Part shown: in pieces, positions 1-7,007 of the stretch
How the letters are laid out: every line of letters begins with the position of its first letter
Numbering within the stretch: position 1 is the first letter of the stretch
Assembly: GCA_902784545.1 (NCBI GenBank)
Contig: CACZVC010000021.1
Coordinates: forward strand, 1-33,997
Direction: 5' to 3'
Length of the DNA stretch: 33,997 bases
Source: an uncultured Ruminococcus sp.
GTDB taxonomy: Bacteria > Bacillota > Clostridia > Oscillospirales > CAG-272
Position numbers and translations under genes: made by a program
The notes under the pieces: model-generated
Told to the model about the DNA's origin: nothing
Database searches by the model: none
What the model saw: the letters and a program-made list of their open reading frames with translations, nothing else

Positions 1-2
1 AG

Positions 3-37
3 AAAAGCAGACTGAGAACAAAATCAGTCTGCTTTTT
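3..37. terminator. Bidirectional intrinsic terminator
   Basis: Positions 3-15 and 24-36 form a perfect 13-bp inverted repeat around an 8-nt loop. The plus strand ends in five T, and on the minus strand the flanking A run also gives a T tract. It can therefore end transcription from a gene left of the window and from spo0A reading leftward. Confidence 0.8.
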
Positions 38-53
38 CGTGTTCAACCGGTAT

Positions 54-227
54 AATGAAGACGTTCGCTTCGCTCACAAATGAAGACGGGCTATGCCCTA
101 ATGAAGACGGCAACTTGGTTGCCTAATGAAGCGAAGCCGCCCGCTTGAAGAAAACCGTTGAATTCGAATTTCTTCATCAGCGAAGCGTCTTCATTTCTTC
201 ATTAGCCCGCTTGCGGGCGTCTTCATT
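54..227. repeat. Array of tag-plus-hairpin repeats arranged as a large inverted repeat
   Basis: The 9-nt tag AATGAAGAC occurs at 54-62, 79-87 and 100-108, with a shortened copy (AATGAAG) at 125-131. Two of the tags are followed by different small hairpins: GGGC-TAT-GCCC at 88-98 and GGCAAC-TT-GGTTGCC at 109-123. The opposite orientation (GTCTTCATT) appears at 187-195 and 219-227, with a short copy at 197-203 and a hairpin GCCCGC-TT-GCGGGC at 205-218. The element therefore has two facing halves around an AT-rich centre near 155-172. It lies in the 3' intergenic region of spo0A. No family is recognised. It lacks the constant repeat length and unique spacers of CRISPR. Confidence 0.7.
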
Positions 228-281
228 TTCGGCGCGGCAAAGTTTACACAAAATACTTCCTTATCACGCCGCGCCGAATTG

Positions 282-1055
282 TCAGCTTATCTTATTTTTT
301 AACCGCAGATTGTCGGCGATCATTGCGATAAATTCGGAATTTGTCGGCTTGCCCCTGTTGTTCTGTATTGTGTAGCCGAAGTAGGAATTGAGCGTTTCAA
401 CGTCGCCTCTGTCCCACGCGACCTCTATCGCGTGGCGTATCGCGCGCTCCACTCTTGACGAGGTCGTTCTGTATTTCTTCGCGACGGACGGATAAAGCGC
501 CTTTGTCACCGAGTTTATTATCTCGCCGTCGGAGATCGCCATAAGTATCGCGCAGCGCAGATACTGATAGCCTTTTATATGCGCCGGCACGCCTATCTGA
601 TGAATTATCCGCGTTACCTGCGTTTCTATATCGTTGTCGCGGTCGATATGGACGCCGGCTTTTACCGTTCCGTTCTTTATGCCGTACAGTCTTTTCATAC
701 GCTCGCACAAAACGTCGTTGTCAAGCGGTTTTACCATACAGTACGCCGCGCCCGCCTCGTCGGCTTCTATGAAAATGTTATGATTTCCCACAACGGTCGT
801 GATTATGAATTCCGGCTGTCTGTCCTTCGGCAAAGCTTCCTTTACCGTTTTTATAAGCCTGATACCGTCGGTTTTCGGCAGCCATACGTCGCATATCATA
901 AAATCCGGCTGTATCGCCCTCGCCTTTACGACCGCCTCCTCGCCGTCGGCGGCGTCGTCACACAAAAACGTGCCTTCTCTTACGAGAAATTCGTGAATAC
1001 TTTTACGGAAGCCGGCAGACGAGTCGGCTATAAGGACCTTTATTTTGTTTTCCAT
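282..1055 (-). CDS. spo0A: Stage 0 sporulation response regulator Spo0A
   Basis: Master regulator of sporulation entry: a phosphorylated receiver that releases a C-terminal DNA-binding domain. The 257-aa protein has a receiver domain at about residues 5-125, with the phosphoacceptor in the CDVWLP context at Asp56 (same number as in B. subtilis), a TT pair near residue 87 and the Lys of MVKPLDN. A Spo0A C-terminal domain follows (about 145-255), including the recognition-helix region [16 protein letters not shown] and the terminal [17 protein letters not shown]. Length and both domains are typical. One oddity: the first acidic pocket reads ADSS, where the family usually has two adjacent acidic residues. 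The gene appears monocistronic, with its own promoter upstream and a hairpin array and terminator downstream. A purine-rich AAAGGAAAAAGGAAG stretch precedes the ATG. Confidence 0.96.
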   Translation of the reverse strand: MENKIKVLIADSSAGFRKSIHEFLVREGTFLCDDAADGEEAVVKARAIQPDFMICDVWLPKTDGIRLIKTVKEALPKDRQPEFIITTVVGNHNIFIEADEAGAAYCMVKPLDNDVLCERMKRLYGIKNGTVKAGVHIDRDNDIETQVTRIIHQIGVPAHIKGYQYLRCAILMAISDGEIINSVTKALYPSVAKKYRTTSSRVERAIRHAIEVAWDRGDVETLNSYFGYTIQNNRGKPTNSEFIAMIADNLRLKNKIS

Positions 1056-1094
1056 ACTTCCTTTTTCCTTTCATAATTGGTAATTTCTGGTATT

Positions 1095-1123
1095 ATATTA
1101 CCATATTTTCCCAATTTTTGCAA
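1095..1123 (-). promoter_or_regulatory. spo0A promoter, extended -10 type
   Basis: Read on the minus strand, TTGCAA (1118-1123) lies 17 nt before TAATAT (1095-1100), and TGG sits directly upstream of the -10 as in extended -10 promoters. An overlapping TATAAT (1092-1097) is a possible alternative. It would give a leader of about 33 nt. Three TTGGGAA copies overlap or flank it (1108-1114, 1143-1149, 1153-1159). Confidence 0.55.
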
Positions 1124-1182
1124 GATGTTTTACGAAAAAATATTCCCAAAAATTCCCAATTATTTTTGTGCAAATTGACGCC

Positions 1183-2046
1183 TCACTTCACTTTCTCGAC
1201 ACCATCCGGCAGTAAATCGAAAATTACGACTCCGTCGCGCTGTGTGATGTAAACTTCGGCGCCGGACTGCTCAAAAGCGTCGATCTTTCCGAGGTCGGGA
1301 TGACCGTAACCGTTCGCGCCGCAGCTTATTACGGCGTACTTTGCGTTTACCGCTTTTATAAAGTCGGAGGATGAGGAATATTTTGAGCCGTGATGCGCGA
1401 CCTTTATAATATCCGACCGTAATTCGTTTTTGTATTTTGACAGGATCACCTTTTCCTCTTTTACTTCCGCGTCCGCGCACATAAGCACGCTTTTGCCGTT
1501 ATACGACAGCTTGTAAACGATGCATAAAGCGTTGTTTTTGTCGGGCGCGCCGTTCGGCGCCAGTATCTCCGCACGCGCGCCGTTTATATCATAGCTCTGA
1601 CCGGTTTTTGCGAAAATAAATCCGCCGTCCGATTTTTCCTTTATCGCGGCGCAGAGCCGCCTCTCGTTTTCTTCACCCGGCTCCGGCAAAAGCACGGTGT
1701 CGGCGCCGAATTCTTCAAGTATCCGCACCGCGTCGCCGCAATGGTCGTAGTCGTAATGCGTTATGACAAACAGATCGAGCCGCTTTATCCCCGCGCGCCG
1801 CATAACGCCCGCCGCCTGCCGCGTTTTATCCTTCGGCGCATCCGTTAAAATGCTTATTCCGTCGCCGTATGCGAGCGAGCAGTCCGCCTCTCCCACGTCG
1901 AAAAACATGACGCGCAAAGCGCCCTCCGGCTTTGTGTCGGGTATCCTTTTATCGGACAGAAACAACCCGAAAACGCATACAACGACAACAAGCACCGCTT
2001 TGACGGCGGTGCTTATTATTTTTCCTGTTTTTCTGTCAGTCGTCAT
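1183..2046 (-). CDS. ComEC/Rec2-like metallo-beta-lactamase fold protein, membrane anchored
   Basis: Likely a metal-dependent hydrolase of the ComEC C-terminal type, facing outside. The protein has 287 aa: one N-terminal membrane segment (about residues 10-30), then a metallo-beta-lactamase fold. Visible metal-ligand motifs are HYDYDH (97-102), the ADAE context with Asp192, and the paired histidines VAHHGS (218-219). It lacks the competence channel domain of full ComEC, so it is one of the stand-alone ComEC-like MBL proteins common in Clostridia. The substrate is unknown; nuclease or phosphodiesterase activity is an inference from the fold. Its start overlaps the end of the upstream glycosidase gene by 11 nt, so the two are probably translated from one mRNA, although no functional link is obvious. 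Confidence 0.85.
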   Translation of the reverse strand: MTTDRKTGKIISTAVKAVLVVVVCVFGLFLSDKRIPDTKPEGALRVMFFDVGEADCSLAYGDGISILTDAPKDKTRQAAGVMRRAGIKRLDLFVITHYDYDHCGDAVRILEEFGADTVLLPEPGEENERRLCAAIKEKSDGGFIFAKTGQSYDINGARAEILAPNGAPDKNNALCIVYKLSYNGKSVLMCADAEVKEEKVILSKYKNELRSDIIKVAHHGSKYSSSSDFIKAVNAKYAVISCGANGYGHPDLGKIDAFEQSGAEVYITQRDGVVIFDLLPDGVEKVK

Positions 2047-3733
2047 TTTCCGCCGCGGCTTTCGCGGAGGTTATTGCGCGCAGTTTGTCGACCGGGAATT
2101 TCGCTCTGCGGTCGTAGGTGTATAAGCCGTTCTGCTCCTGCTCGACGTCCGTCAGCTGCGTGTAGCAGAACGCGCAGAGCTTGTCGTTCTGCAAAAGCGC
2201 GGAAACGAGCCCCTCGTATCTGCCGAGGAATTCTTCCATATCCGCGGGCGACGCGCCGTAGCCCCAGCCGCCCTTGACGCCGGGAGCCCACCACGTTCCG
2301 CCGAATTCGGAGACGAAGCAGAGGTCGTCCGGATACGGTCCGGTCCAGTCGCCTATCTCGCCGCCGGTCATCAGCTTGTCGTATTTTTCCTTGAATTTTA
2401 CGGGATCCTGCTCGTAGTCGTGGCAGTCGTACATATCGCAGAAGCCCTTGACGTGGAACCAGCCGCTCGTGTCTATCACCGGGCGCGTCGGGTCGAGAGC
2501 CTTGGTCACGTTGTAAACGTATTTTAAAAGCTCGCCGTCCTGATTCTGCTGGGTTTCGTTGAACGGACACCAGCCGATAAGCGCGGGATGGTCGAAATCG
2601 CGCTCGACCTCCTCAAGCCATTCGCCGACGAAATTTTTCCACGCCTCCGGCTTCGCTATGTCAAGCAGCCAGTTTGCATGCTCGCCCCATACCATATATC
2701 CGAGCCTGTCGGCGTGGTATAAGAATCTCGGCTCGAATATCTTCTGATGAAGTCTCGCGCCGTTGTAGCCGCAGGCCATCGACATTTCGATATCGCGTAT
2801 AAGCGCACCGTCTGTCGGAGCGGTGTATATGCCGTCGGGATAAAAGCCCTGGTCGAGGATAAAGCGGCCGAAAACGGATTTGCCGTTTATGTAGAATCTG
2901 TGATCGTGCGCCGATACCTCGCGTATGCCGAAATAGCTGTTTACTTTGTCCTTTCCGAGCGTGAGCGTCAGATCGTACAGATTAGGCTCACCCGGCGCCC
3001 AGAGAAGCGGATCTTCTATTTTAAGCGTTATTTCCGTGTGCTCGCCCCTTACGACGGCGCCGCCGCACGCGACGGTCTTGCCGCAGTTTAGCGCGGAGGC
3101 GAAAAGCGTTTCGCCGTATGCGTTCTCGGTCTTGACGTCGATCCTTACCGTACCGTCGATCTTCGTATAGTATTTCGCGGAAACAATGCGTTCCTCCGGC
3201 ACCGCCTCGAGCCAGACCGTCTGCCATATACCCGTCGTGCGGGTATAGAAGCAGCCGTATGAATTGTAATTGTTGCTTTGTTTTCCGGCGGGCTGCGTAC
3301 CTCTGCGGTTATCGTCGTACGCGCGTATCGTTATATCGTTTTCGCCGTCCTTCAAATACTTCGTTATATCGAAAGCGAAAGAAATATAACCGCCTCTGTG
3401 TCTGCCGGCCTCAACTCCGTTGACCCATACCGTGCTCTCGTAGTCGCATGCGCCGATGTGAAGTATCGTGCGTTTGCCCTTGAAATTGTCCGGCACGGTG
3501 ATTTTCTTCTTGTACCACACGCAGCGCATAAAATCCTTATTGCCGACGCCCGAAAGGTCGGATTCGGGGCAGAACGGGACGGTTATCCTGCCGGAAAGTC
3601 CCTCCGCCTCAAAGAGCTTTCGCTCCTCGCCGCTTACGCCGTGGTCGATCTCAAACTGCCATTCTCCGTTTAAATTGACCCAGTCCTCGCGTACGAACTG
3701 AGGAAACGGATGCTCAGATCTCGGAATGCTCAT
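2036..3733 (-). CDS. Glycoside hydrolase family 2 protein (beta-galactosidase/glucuronidase-like)
   Basis: A retaining exo-glycosidase of the GH2 clan. The protein has 565 aa: an N-terminal sugar-binding jelly roll (about 10-180, with the motif VWVNGVEAGRHRGGY), an Ig-like domain (about 180-275) and a TIM barrel (about 280-560). The acid/base glutamate is Glu393 in WCPFNET and the nucleophile is Glu476 in FVSEFGG, both intact. There is no signal peptide, so it should act in the cytoplasm on imported glycosides. It is short for GH2 because no domains follow the barrel. The exact sugar cannot be read from the sequence. The start at 3733 follows a GAGG site and a good promoter. The gene is divergent from an ECF sigma factor gene and co-transcribed with the MBL-fold gene downstream. 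Confidence 0.9.
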   Translation of the reverse strand: MSIPRSEHPFPQFVREDWVNLNGEWQFEIDHGVSGEERKLFEAEGLSGRITVPFCPESDLSGVGNKDFMRCVWYKKKITVPDNFKGKRTILHIGACDYESTVWVNGVEAGRHRGGYISFAFDITKYLKDGENDITIRAYDDNRRGTQPAGKQSNNYNSYGCFYTRTTGIWQTVWLEAVPEERIVSAKYYTKIDGTVRIDVKTENAYGETLFASALNCGKTVACGGAVVRGEHTEITLKIEDPLLWAPGEPNLYDLTLTLGKDKVNSYFGIREVSAHDHRFYINGKSVFGRFILDQGFYPDGIYTAPTDGALIRDIEMSMACGYNGARLHQKIFEPRFLYHADRLGYMVWGEHANWLLDIAKPEAWKNFVGEWLEEVERDFDHPALIGWCPFNETQQNQDGELLKYVYNVTKALDPTRPVIDTSGWFHVKGFCDMYDCHDYEQDPVKFKEKYDKLMTGGEIGDWTGPYPDDLCFVSEFGGTWWAPGVKGGWGYGASPADMEEFLGRYEGLVSALLQNDKLCAFCYTQLTDVEQEQNGLYTYDRRAKFPVDKLRAITSAKAAAENDD

Positions 3734-3762
3734 ATCAAAACCTCGCTTTATTTGTTTTATTC

Positions 3763-3791
3763 ATTTTACCATACAATACAGAGTTTTTCAA
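3763..3791 (-). promoter_or_regulatory. Promoter of the GH2-MBL operon
   Basis: On the minus strand TTGAAA (3786-3791) is followed after exactly 17 nt by TAAAAT (3763-3768), about 30 nt before the GH2 start codon. A sigma-A type promoter is the simplest reading. Confidence 0.7.
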
Positions 3792-3835
3792 GACGTTTTT
3801 TATAATTTTATACTTAAATTTACATTTTTTGCCGG

Positions 3836-3877
3836 ACGGTAAACGATAATAAAACCGTACGGTAAATTTTTCACCGT
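3836..3877. promoter_or_regulatory. Operator-like ACCGT/ACGGT repeats between divergent genes
   Basis: Four copies of a 5-nt half-site occur in 42 nt: ACGGT at 3836-3840, ACCGT at 3854-3858, ACGGT at 3859-3863 and ACCGT at 3873-3877. The middle two form a perfect 10-bp palindrome, ACCGTACGGT. The extended ACGGTAAA is directly repeated with a 23-nt period (3836-3843, 3859-3866). The site lies between the GH2 promoter and the first sigma factor gene. The binding protein is unknown. Confidence 0.4.
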
Positions 3878-3954
3878 AATTTTACAAAATATTCGTCTGT
3901 TTTTTCGATTCTGATGGTACTGTATTATTGAAGGAACAAAAAGGAGATAATGCT

Positions 3955-4479
3955 TTGCCTGACAAGAGTAAAAACGCCGCGTGCGAAAAAGCTCTTATGA
4001 AACTCGCCGCCGGAGATAATGAAGCGTTGTCGCGTCTATATGATATAATCGGTAAGCGGGTTTACTTTATCGCTTTTTCGGTACTCGGAAATCACTTTGA
4101 CGCTGAGGACGCGGCTCAGCAAACGTTTTTGGAAATACTGAAATGCGCAAAAAGCTATTCCGGCGGCGGCGCATATTCGTGGATAACGTCTGTCGCATAC
4201 AATCAGGCGCACAAGATCCTGCGAAAAAGAAAACCGGAGCAGGAACTTGACGACGCAGAGGAAACCGAGTTTTACGATACGGACCCCGCGGAGCGTCTTA
4301 CCCTGCTCGATGCGCTCGACAGACTGCCGCCGGAGGACAGACGTATAGTTACCCTGCACGTTTTATGTGATATGAGATACGCCGAGATAGCGGCGGAGAC
4401 CGGCACAACGGAAGCGGCGATACAGAAACGGTACGCCAGAGCGATAGAAAAAATAAAAAAGTATTATGGTAAAAGGTAA
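3955..4479 (+). CDS. ECF-type RNA polymerase sigma factor (module 1)
   Basis: A sigma-70 family factor of the extracytoplasmic-function class that directs RNA polymerase to a small regulon. From the chosen start it has 174 aa: region 2 at about residues 10-85 (including AEDAAQQTFLEILK) and region 4 at about 110-170 (LDALDRLPPEDRRIVTLHVLCD..AEIAAETGTTEAAIQKRYARA). The linker lacks region 3, as expected. I start it at TTG 3955 because AAGGAG (3941-3946) lies 8 nt before it; the longer in-frame reading from TTG 3928 would put this site inside the gene. An out-of-frame ATG at 3950 opens a 16-codon ORF in the same window. The gene ends 3 nt before its probable membrane partner gene. Confidence 0.85.
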   Translation: MPDKSKNAACEKALMKLAAGDNEALSRLYDIIGKRVYFIAFSVLGNHFDAEDAAQQTFLEILKCAKSYSGGGAYSWITSVAYNQAHKILRKRKPEQELDDAEETEFYDTDPAERLTLLDALDRLPPEDRRIVTLHVLCDMRYAEIAAETGTTEAAIQKRYARAIEKIKKYYGKR

Positions 4480-4482
4480 GCG

Positions 4483-5649
4483 ATGAACAATATTGAAAAA
4501 AAACTGAATAAAAGCGCCGACGCGCTTGTGCGTGAAAAAAAAGCGGATATTTTAAAATACTGCGGAATAAAAATAAAAGAAAAGAGCGGATTTAAAAAAG
4601 AAAAGCTTTTTAACGCTTTGATCGCCGCCGCCGTCGTTATTTTCCTCGTATCCTTCGCAGTTATATGCTATATTCCGATAGCGTATAAAAACGCTCGTCA
4701 AATCGAAGAAAGCACCGAAGCGGTTACCGGCTCAGACGCGGCGGCGCCTGAAAAGAAAAGCGGGGCGTATATCTTTAACGGCTTAAGATCCGCCGGAGAA
4801 CCGCCGTTTCCACTGCCGGAGGGAATTCCCGACGTCAAAAACGGATATTACGTTTATTCCGGTATCGGTTACGACGATTACGTTAAATCCGGTGAAACTC
4901 TCAAAGACAACGGTTACGATTACGATTCGACCGGCTTCGGCAACAGATACTATCACAGATTTTTCATACGCGAAGACAGTATCGTTTATGTAAATTACGA
5001 TAAAGAAATTAAAGAATTTGAAATATTCTGGTACAAAAAAAGTCCGTATGCGCCGGAAAACGGCGTTACGGAAGATGAGGCTGCGCGGATGCTGTACCCC
5101 GAAAAAAGCTCTTCAAAGCTTAAACTTCACCCGCTGGATATAACGCCGGAGGGATTTTATGAAAAAACCGGCGCTCAGATATTCGTCGCTCCGACTTTTT
5201 CCTTTGACAGATATGATAAAATGGGACAACCCGAAATGAAAATGGCGGAAAACAAAAACTACTTTGACTGTGTGACTCTGATAAAAGACGGAAAAAGTTT
5301 TACCGTTGATTACGACTGTATTGCTTCAGCCGACATCGACGGAGACGGCAAGGGTGAAATATGCATTCTGAATTACGGGATAACGAGCGGCGTTTTCACC
5401 TTCGGCTTCTGTGCGCTGACCGATAAAGATCCGTACTCCGGTTATTTTCAATGCAATCATATGCGTTTGTCGTTTGCCGAAAAAGACGGAGAGCTTAAAG
5501 TATGCGGGACTCTTAAAAATGACGAAACAAGGTATTACGATATTAAAATCGAAAAATTCGGGGGAAAGGAATATATAAATCTGTATTCTGACGGAAAACC
5601 GCTTCCAAACTGGAGCATTCCGCCGGCGTTTGTTTCGTCGGAAACCTAA
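4483..5649 (+). CDS. Membrane protein partnered with ECF sigma factor (putative anti-sigma/sensor)
   Basis: No named family recognised. The protein has 388 aa: a charged, lysine-rich cytoplasmic N-terminus (about 1-42), one membrane helix (about 43-68, FNALIAAAVVIFLVSFAVIC) and a large extracytoplasmic domain rich in Tyr and Asp. A calcium-loop-like stretch DIDGDGKGE sits at residues 284-292, as in FG-GAP or dockerin-type loops. It starts 3 nt after the sigma factor stop codon, so the two are co-translated. The topology and position fit an anti-sigma factor whose outer domain senses a signal. There is no HxxxCxxC zinc motif in the N-terminus, so it is not a classical ZAS anti-sigma. The role is inferred from context. 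Confidence 0.7.
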   Translation: MNNIEKKLNKSADALVREKKADILKYCGIKIKEKSGFKKEKLFNALIAAAVVIFLVSFAVICYIPIAYKNARQIEESTEAVTGSDAAAPEKKSGAYIFNGLRSAGEPPFPLPEGIPDVKNGYYVYSGIGYDDYVKSGETLKDNGYDYDSTGFGNRYYHRFFIREDSIVYVNYDKEIKEFEIFWYKKSPYAPENGVTEDEAARMLYPEKSSSKLKLHPLDITPEGFYEKTGAQIFVAPTFSFDRYDKMGQPEMKMAENKNYFDCVTLIKDGKSFTVDYDCIASADIDGDGKGEICILNYGITSGVFTFGFCALTDKDPYSGYFQCNHMRLSFAEKDGELKVCGTLKNDETRYYDIKIEKFGGKEYINLYSDGKPLPNWSIPPAFVSSET

Positions 5650-5739
5650 AAAAAGAATTTCCGTAAAACAACAACTGAAAATGAAACGCAGAGATATCCG
5701 AAAAATATGCTTAAATTCCGATTTTTTTATAAAAAAGTA

Positions 5740-5768
5740 TTGACAAATCGTTTTTTGTGTGATATAAT
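5740..5768 (+). promoter_or_regulatory. rplJL promoter, perfect sigma-A consensus
   Basis: TTGACA (5740-5745) and TATAAT (5763-5768) are separated by exactly 17 nt. This is the strongest promoter pattern in the stretch and fits a ribosomal protein operon. Transcription should begin near 5775. Confidence 0.92.
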
Positions 5769-5774
5769 GCGCGT

Positions 5775-5882
5775 GTTATCCAAAGACAGCAGGTTACGGT
5801 AAAAGCCTTTCGGCTTTCCTGCCGAGGAGAAAATCGATAGATACTATCATTTCCGCTTCTTTGGGGGCGGAAATTTTTTTCT
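5775..5882 (+). promoter_or_regulatory. L10 ribosomal protein leader with attenuator
   Basis: The untranslated leader of rplJ resembles the known L10 leader, which binds the L10-(L12)4 complex for autoregulation. GCAGG (5789-5793) pairs with CCTGC (5818-5822), enclosing an inner stem AAAGCC/GGCTTT (5802-5817). It is followed by a terminator hairpin at 5849-5874 and a T run. Binding of L10 to the first structure would favour the terminator; this mechanism is known for the family, and the assignment here rests on structure and position. Confidence 0.8.
5849..5880 (+). terminator. Attenuator terminator in the L10 leader
   Basis: ATTTCCGC (5849-5856) pairs with GCGGAAAT (5867-5874), followed by a T tract to 5880. 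It lies inside the leader, 38 nt before the rplJ start codon, so it acts as a conditional attenuator rather than an end-of-operon signal. Confidence 0.8.
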
Positions 5883-5918
5883 CCCGGATCTCAAAAATCT
5901 ATACGGAGGTAAAACAAA

Positions 5919-6464
5919 ATGGCAAAAGAGAAAACAATCGCCTTAAAAGCCAAGGCGGTCGAGGATCTCGCCGCGAAGCTCAAGGACGCTTCTTCCACCG
6001 TTATAGTCAATTACGCCGGCATCACCGTTGAGGACGATACGAAAATGCGTAAAGCCCTGCGTGAAGCAAACGTAGACTATACCGTTATAAAGAACACCAT
6101 TACGCTGCGCGCGCTCGAATCTCTCGGCTACAAGGAATTCGGCGATATTCTCACGGGGATGACCGCGGTCGCCATCGGCAAAGACGAAGTATCCGCCGCC
6201 AAGGTATTGAAGGAATACGACGATAAGGTACAGTCCTTCAGCATCAAGGCCGGTATATGCGACGGCAAAGTGCTCGATCGTGACGACGTTCTGTCGCTGG
6301 CTGCTATCCCGAGCAGGGAAGTTCTTATTTCCAAGATGCTCGGCAGCCTGAACGGTCCTCTCTACAAGCTTGCGATCGCATTACAGGCGGTCGTCGATCA
6401 GGGCGGAGCCGCTCCCGCGGCAGAAGCTCCCGCCGAAGAACCGGCGGCAACACCCGCGGAATGA
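5919..6464 (+). CDS. rplJ: 50S ribosomal protein L10
   Basis: Stalk base protein uL10, which anchors L7/L12 dimers to 23S rRNA and represses its own operon. The 181-aa protein has the typical N-terminal rRNA-binding part (KLKDASSTVIVNYAGITVED, VIKNTITLRAL), the middle SREVLISKMLGSLNGPLYKLA helix region, and an alanine/proline/glutamate-rich tail (about 160-181). GGAGGT precedes ATG 5919 by a good distance. It heads a two-gene rplJ-rplL operon under the leader. rplK and rplA are not upstream, unlike the usual order; sigma factor modules flank the operon instead. Confidence 0.97.
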   Translation: MAKEKTIALKAKAVEDLAAKLKDASSTVIVNYAGITVEDDTKMRKALREANVDYTVIKNTITLRALESLGYKEFGDILTGMTAVAIGKDEVSAAKVLKEYDDKVQSFSIKAGICDGKVLDRDDVLSLAAIPSREVLISKMLGSLNGPLYKLAIALQAVVDQGGAAPAAEAPAEEPAATPAE

Positions 6465-6500
6465 TCCGCACATTAAAATAATATTTGGAGGAAAATTAAA

Positions 6501-6881
6501 ATGGCATCCGAAAAAACAACCGCTATCCTTGACGCTATCAAGGGACTTACAATACTTGAACTTGCTGACCTCGTAAAAGAGATCGAGGCAGAATTCGGCG
6601 TATCCGCCGCTGTTTCCGTAGCGGCTCCCGCTGCCGGCGGCGAAGCAGCTCCCGCAGCTGAGGAAAAGACTGAATTCACCGTCGTCCTCAAGGGCTACGA
6701 TGAAGCGAAGAAAATGGGCATCATCAAGCTGGTCCGTGAAGTTACCGGTCTCGGCCTGAAAGAGTCCAAGGACCTCGTTACCGAGGCTCCGAAGCCGATC
6801 AAAGAAGGCGTTGACAAGGCTACCGCTGAAGCGCTTGAAAAGCAGTTCACCGAAGCCGGCGCGCAGATCGAGCTCAAGTAA
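6501..6881 (+). CDS. rplL: 50S ribosomal protein L7/L12
   Basis: Stalk protein bL12, which recruits translation GTPases. The 126-aa protein has the N-terminal dimerisation domain (about 1-35, [20 protein letters not shown]), a flexible alanine/proline-rich hinge (about 38-56) and the C-terminal domain (about 58-126) with [20 protein letters not shown] and [11 protein letters not shown]. Length is typical. GGAGG precedes ATG 6501. It follows rplJ by 36 nt and is followed at once by a strong terminator, so rpoB/rpoC are not in this operon. Confidence 0.97.
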   Translation: MASEKTTAILDAIKGLTILELADLVKEIEAEFGVSAAVSVAAPAAGGEAAPAAEEKTEFTVVLKGYDEAKKMGIIKLVREVTGLGLKESKDLVTEAPKPIKEGVDKATAEALEKQFTEAGAQIELK

Positions 6882-6897
6882 TAGAAAGCTTCCGTAT

Positions 6898-6927
6898 AAA
6901 AAGGACTGTCACAAGGCAGTCCTTTTT
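6898..6927 (+). terminator. rplJL operon terminator
   Basis: AAAAAGGACTG (6898-6908) pairs perfectly with CAGTCCTTTTT (6917-6927) around an 8-nt loop, ending in a T tract. It lies 17 nt after the rplL stop codon. Confidence 0.92.
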
Positions 6928-7007
6928 AATTGAAACGCCTGTTTTTTATAAGATCTTCCGACATTTTTACGCCTTCGGTTGTTATTATAGTGAAAAGGGG
7001 TGAAATG

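Noticed and set aside
54..227. CRISPR array
   Set aside because: The tags are only 9 nt, spacers are self-complementary and not of constant length, orientation flips midway, and no cas gene is near.
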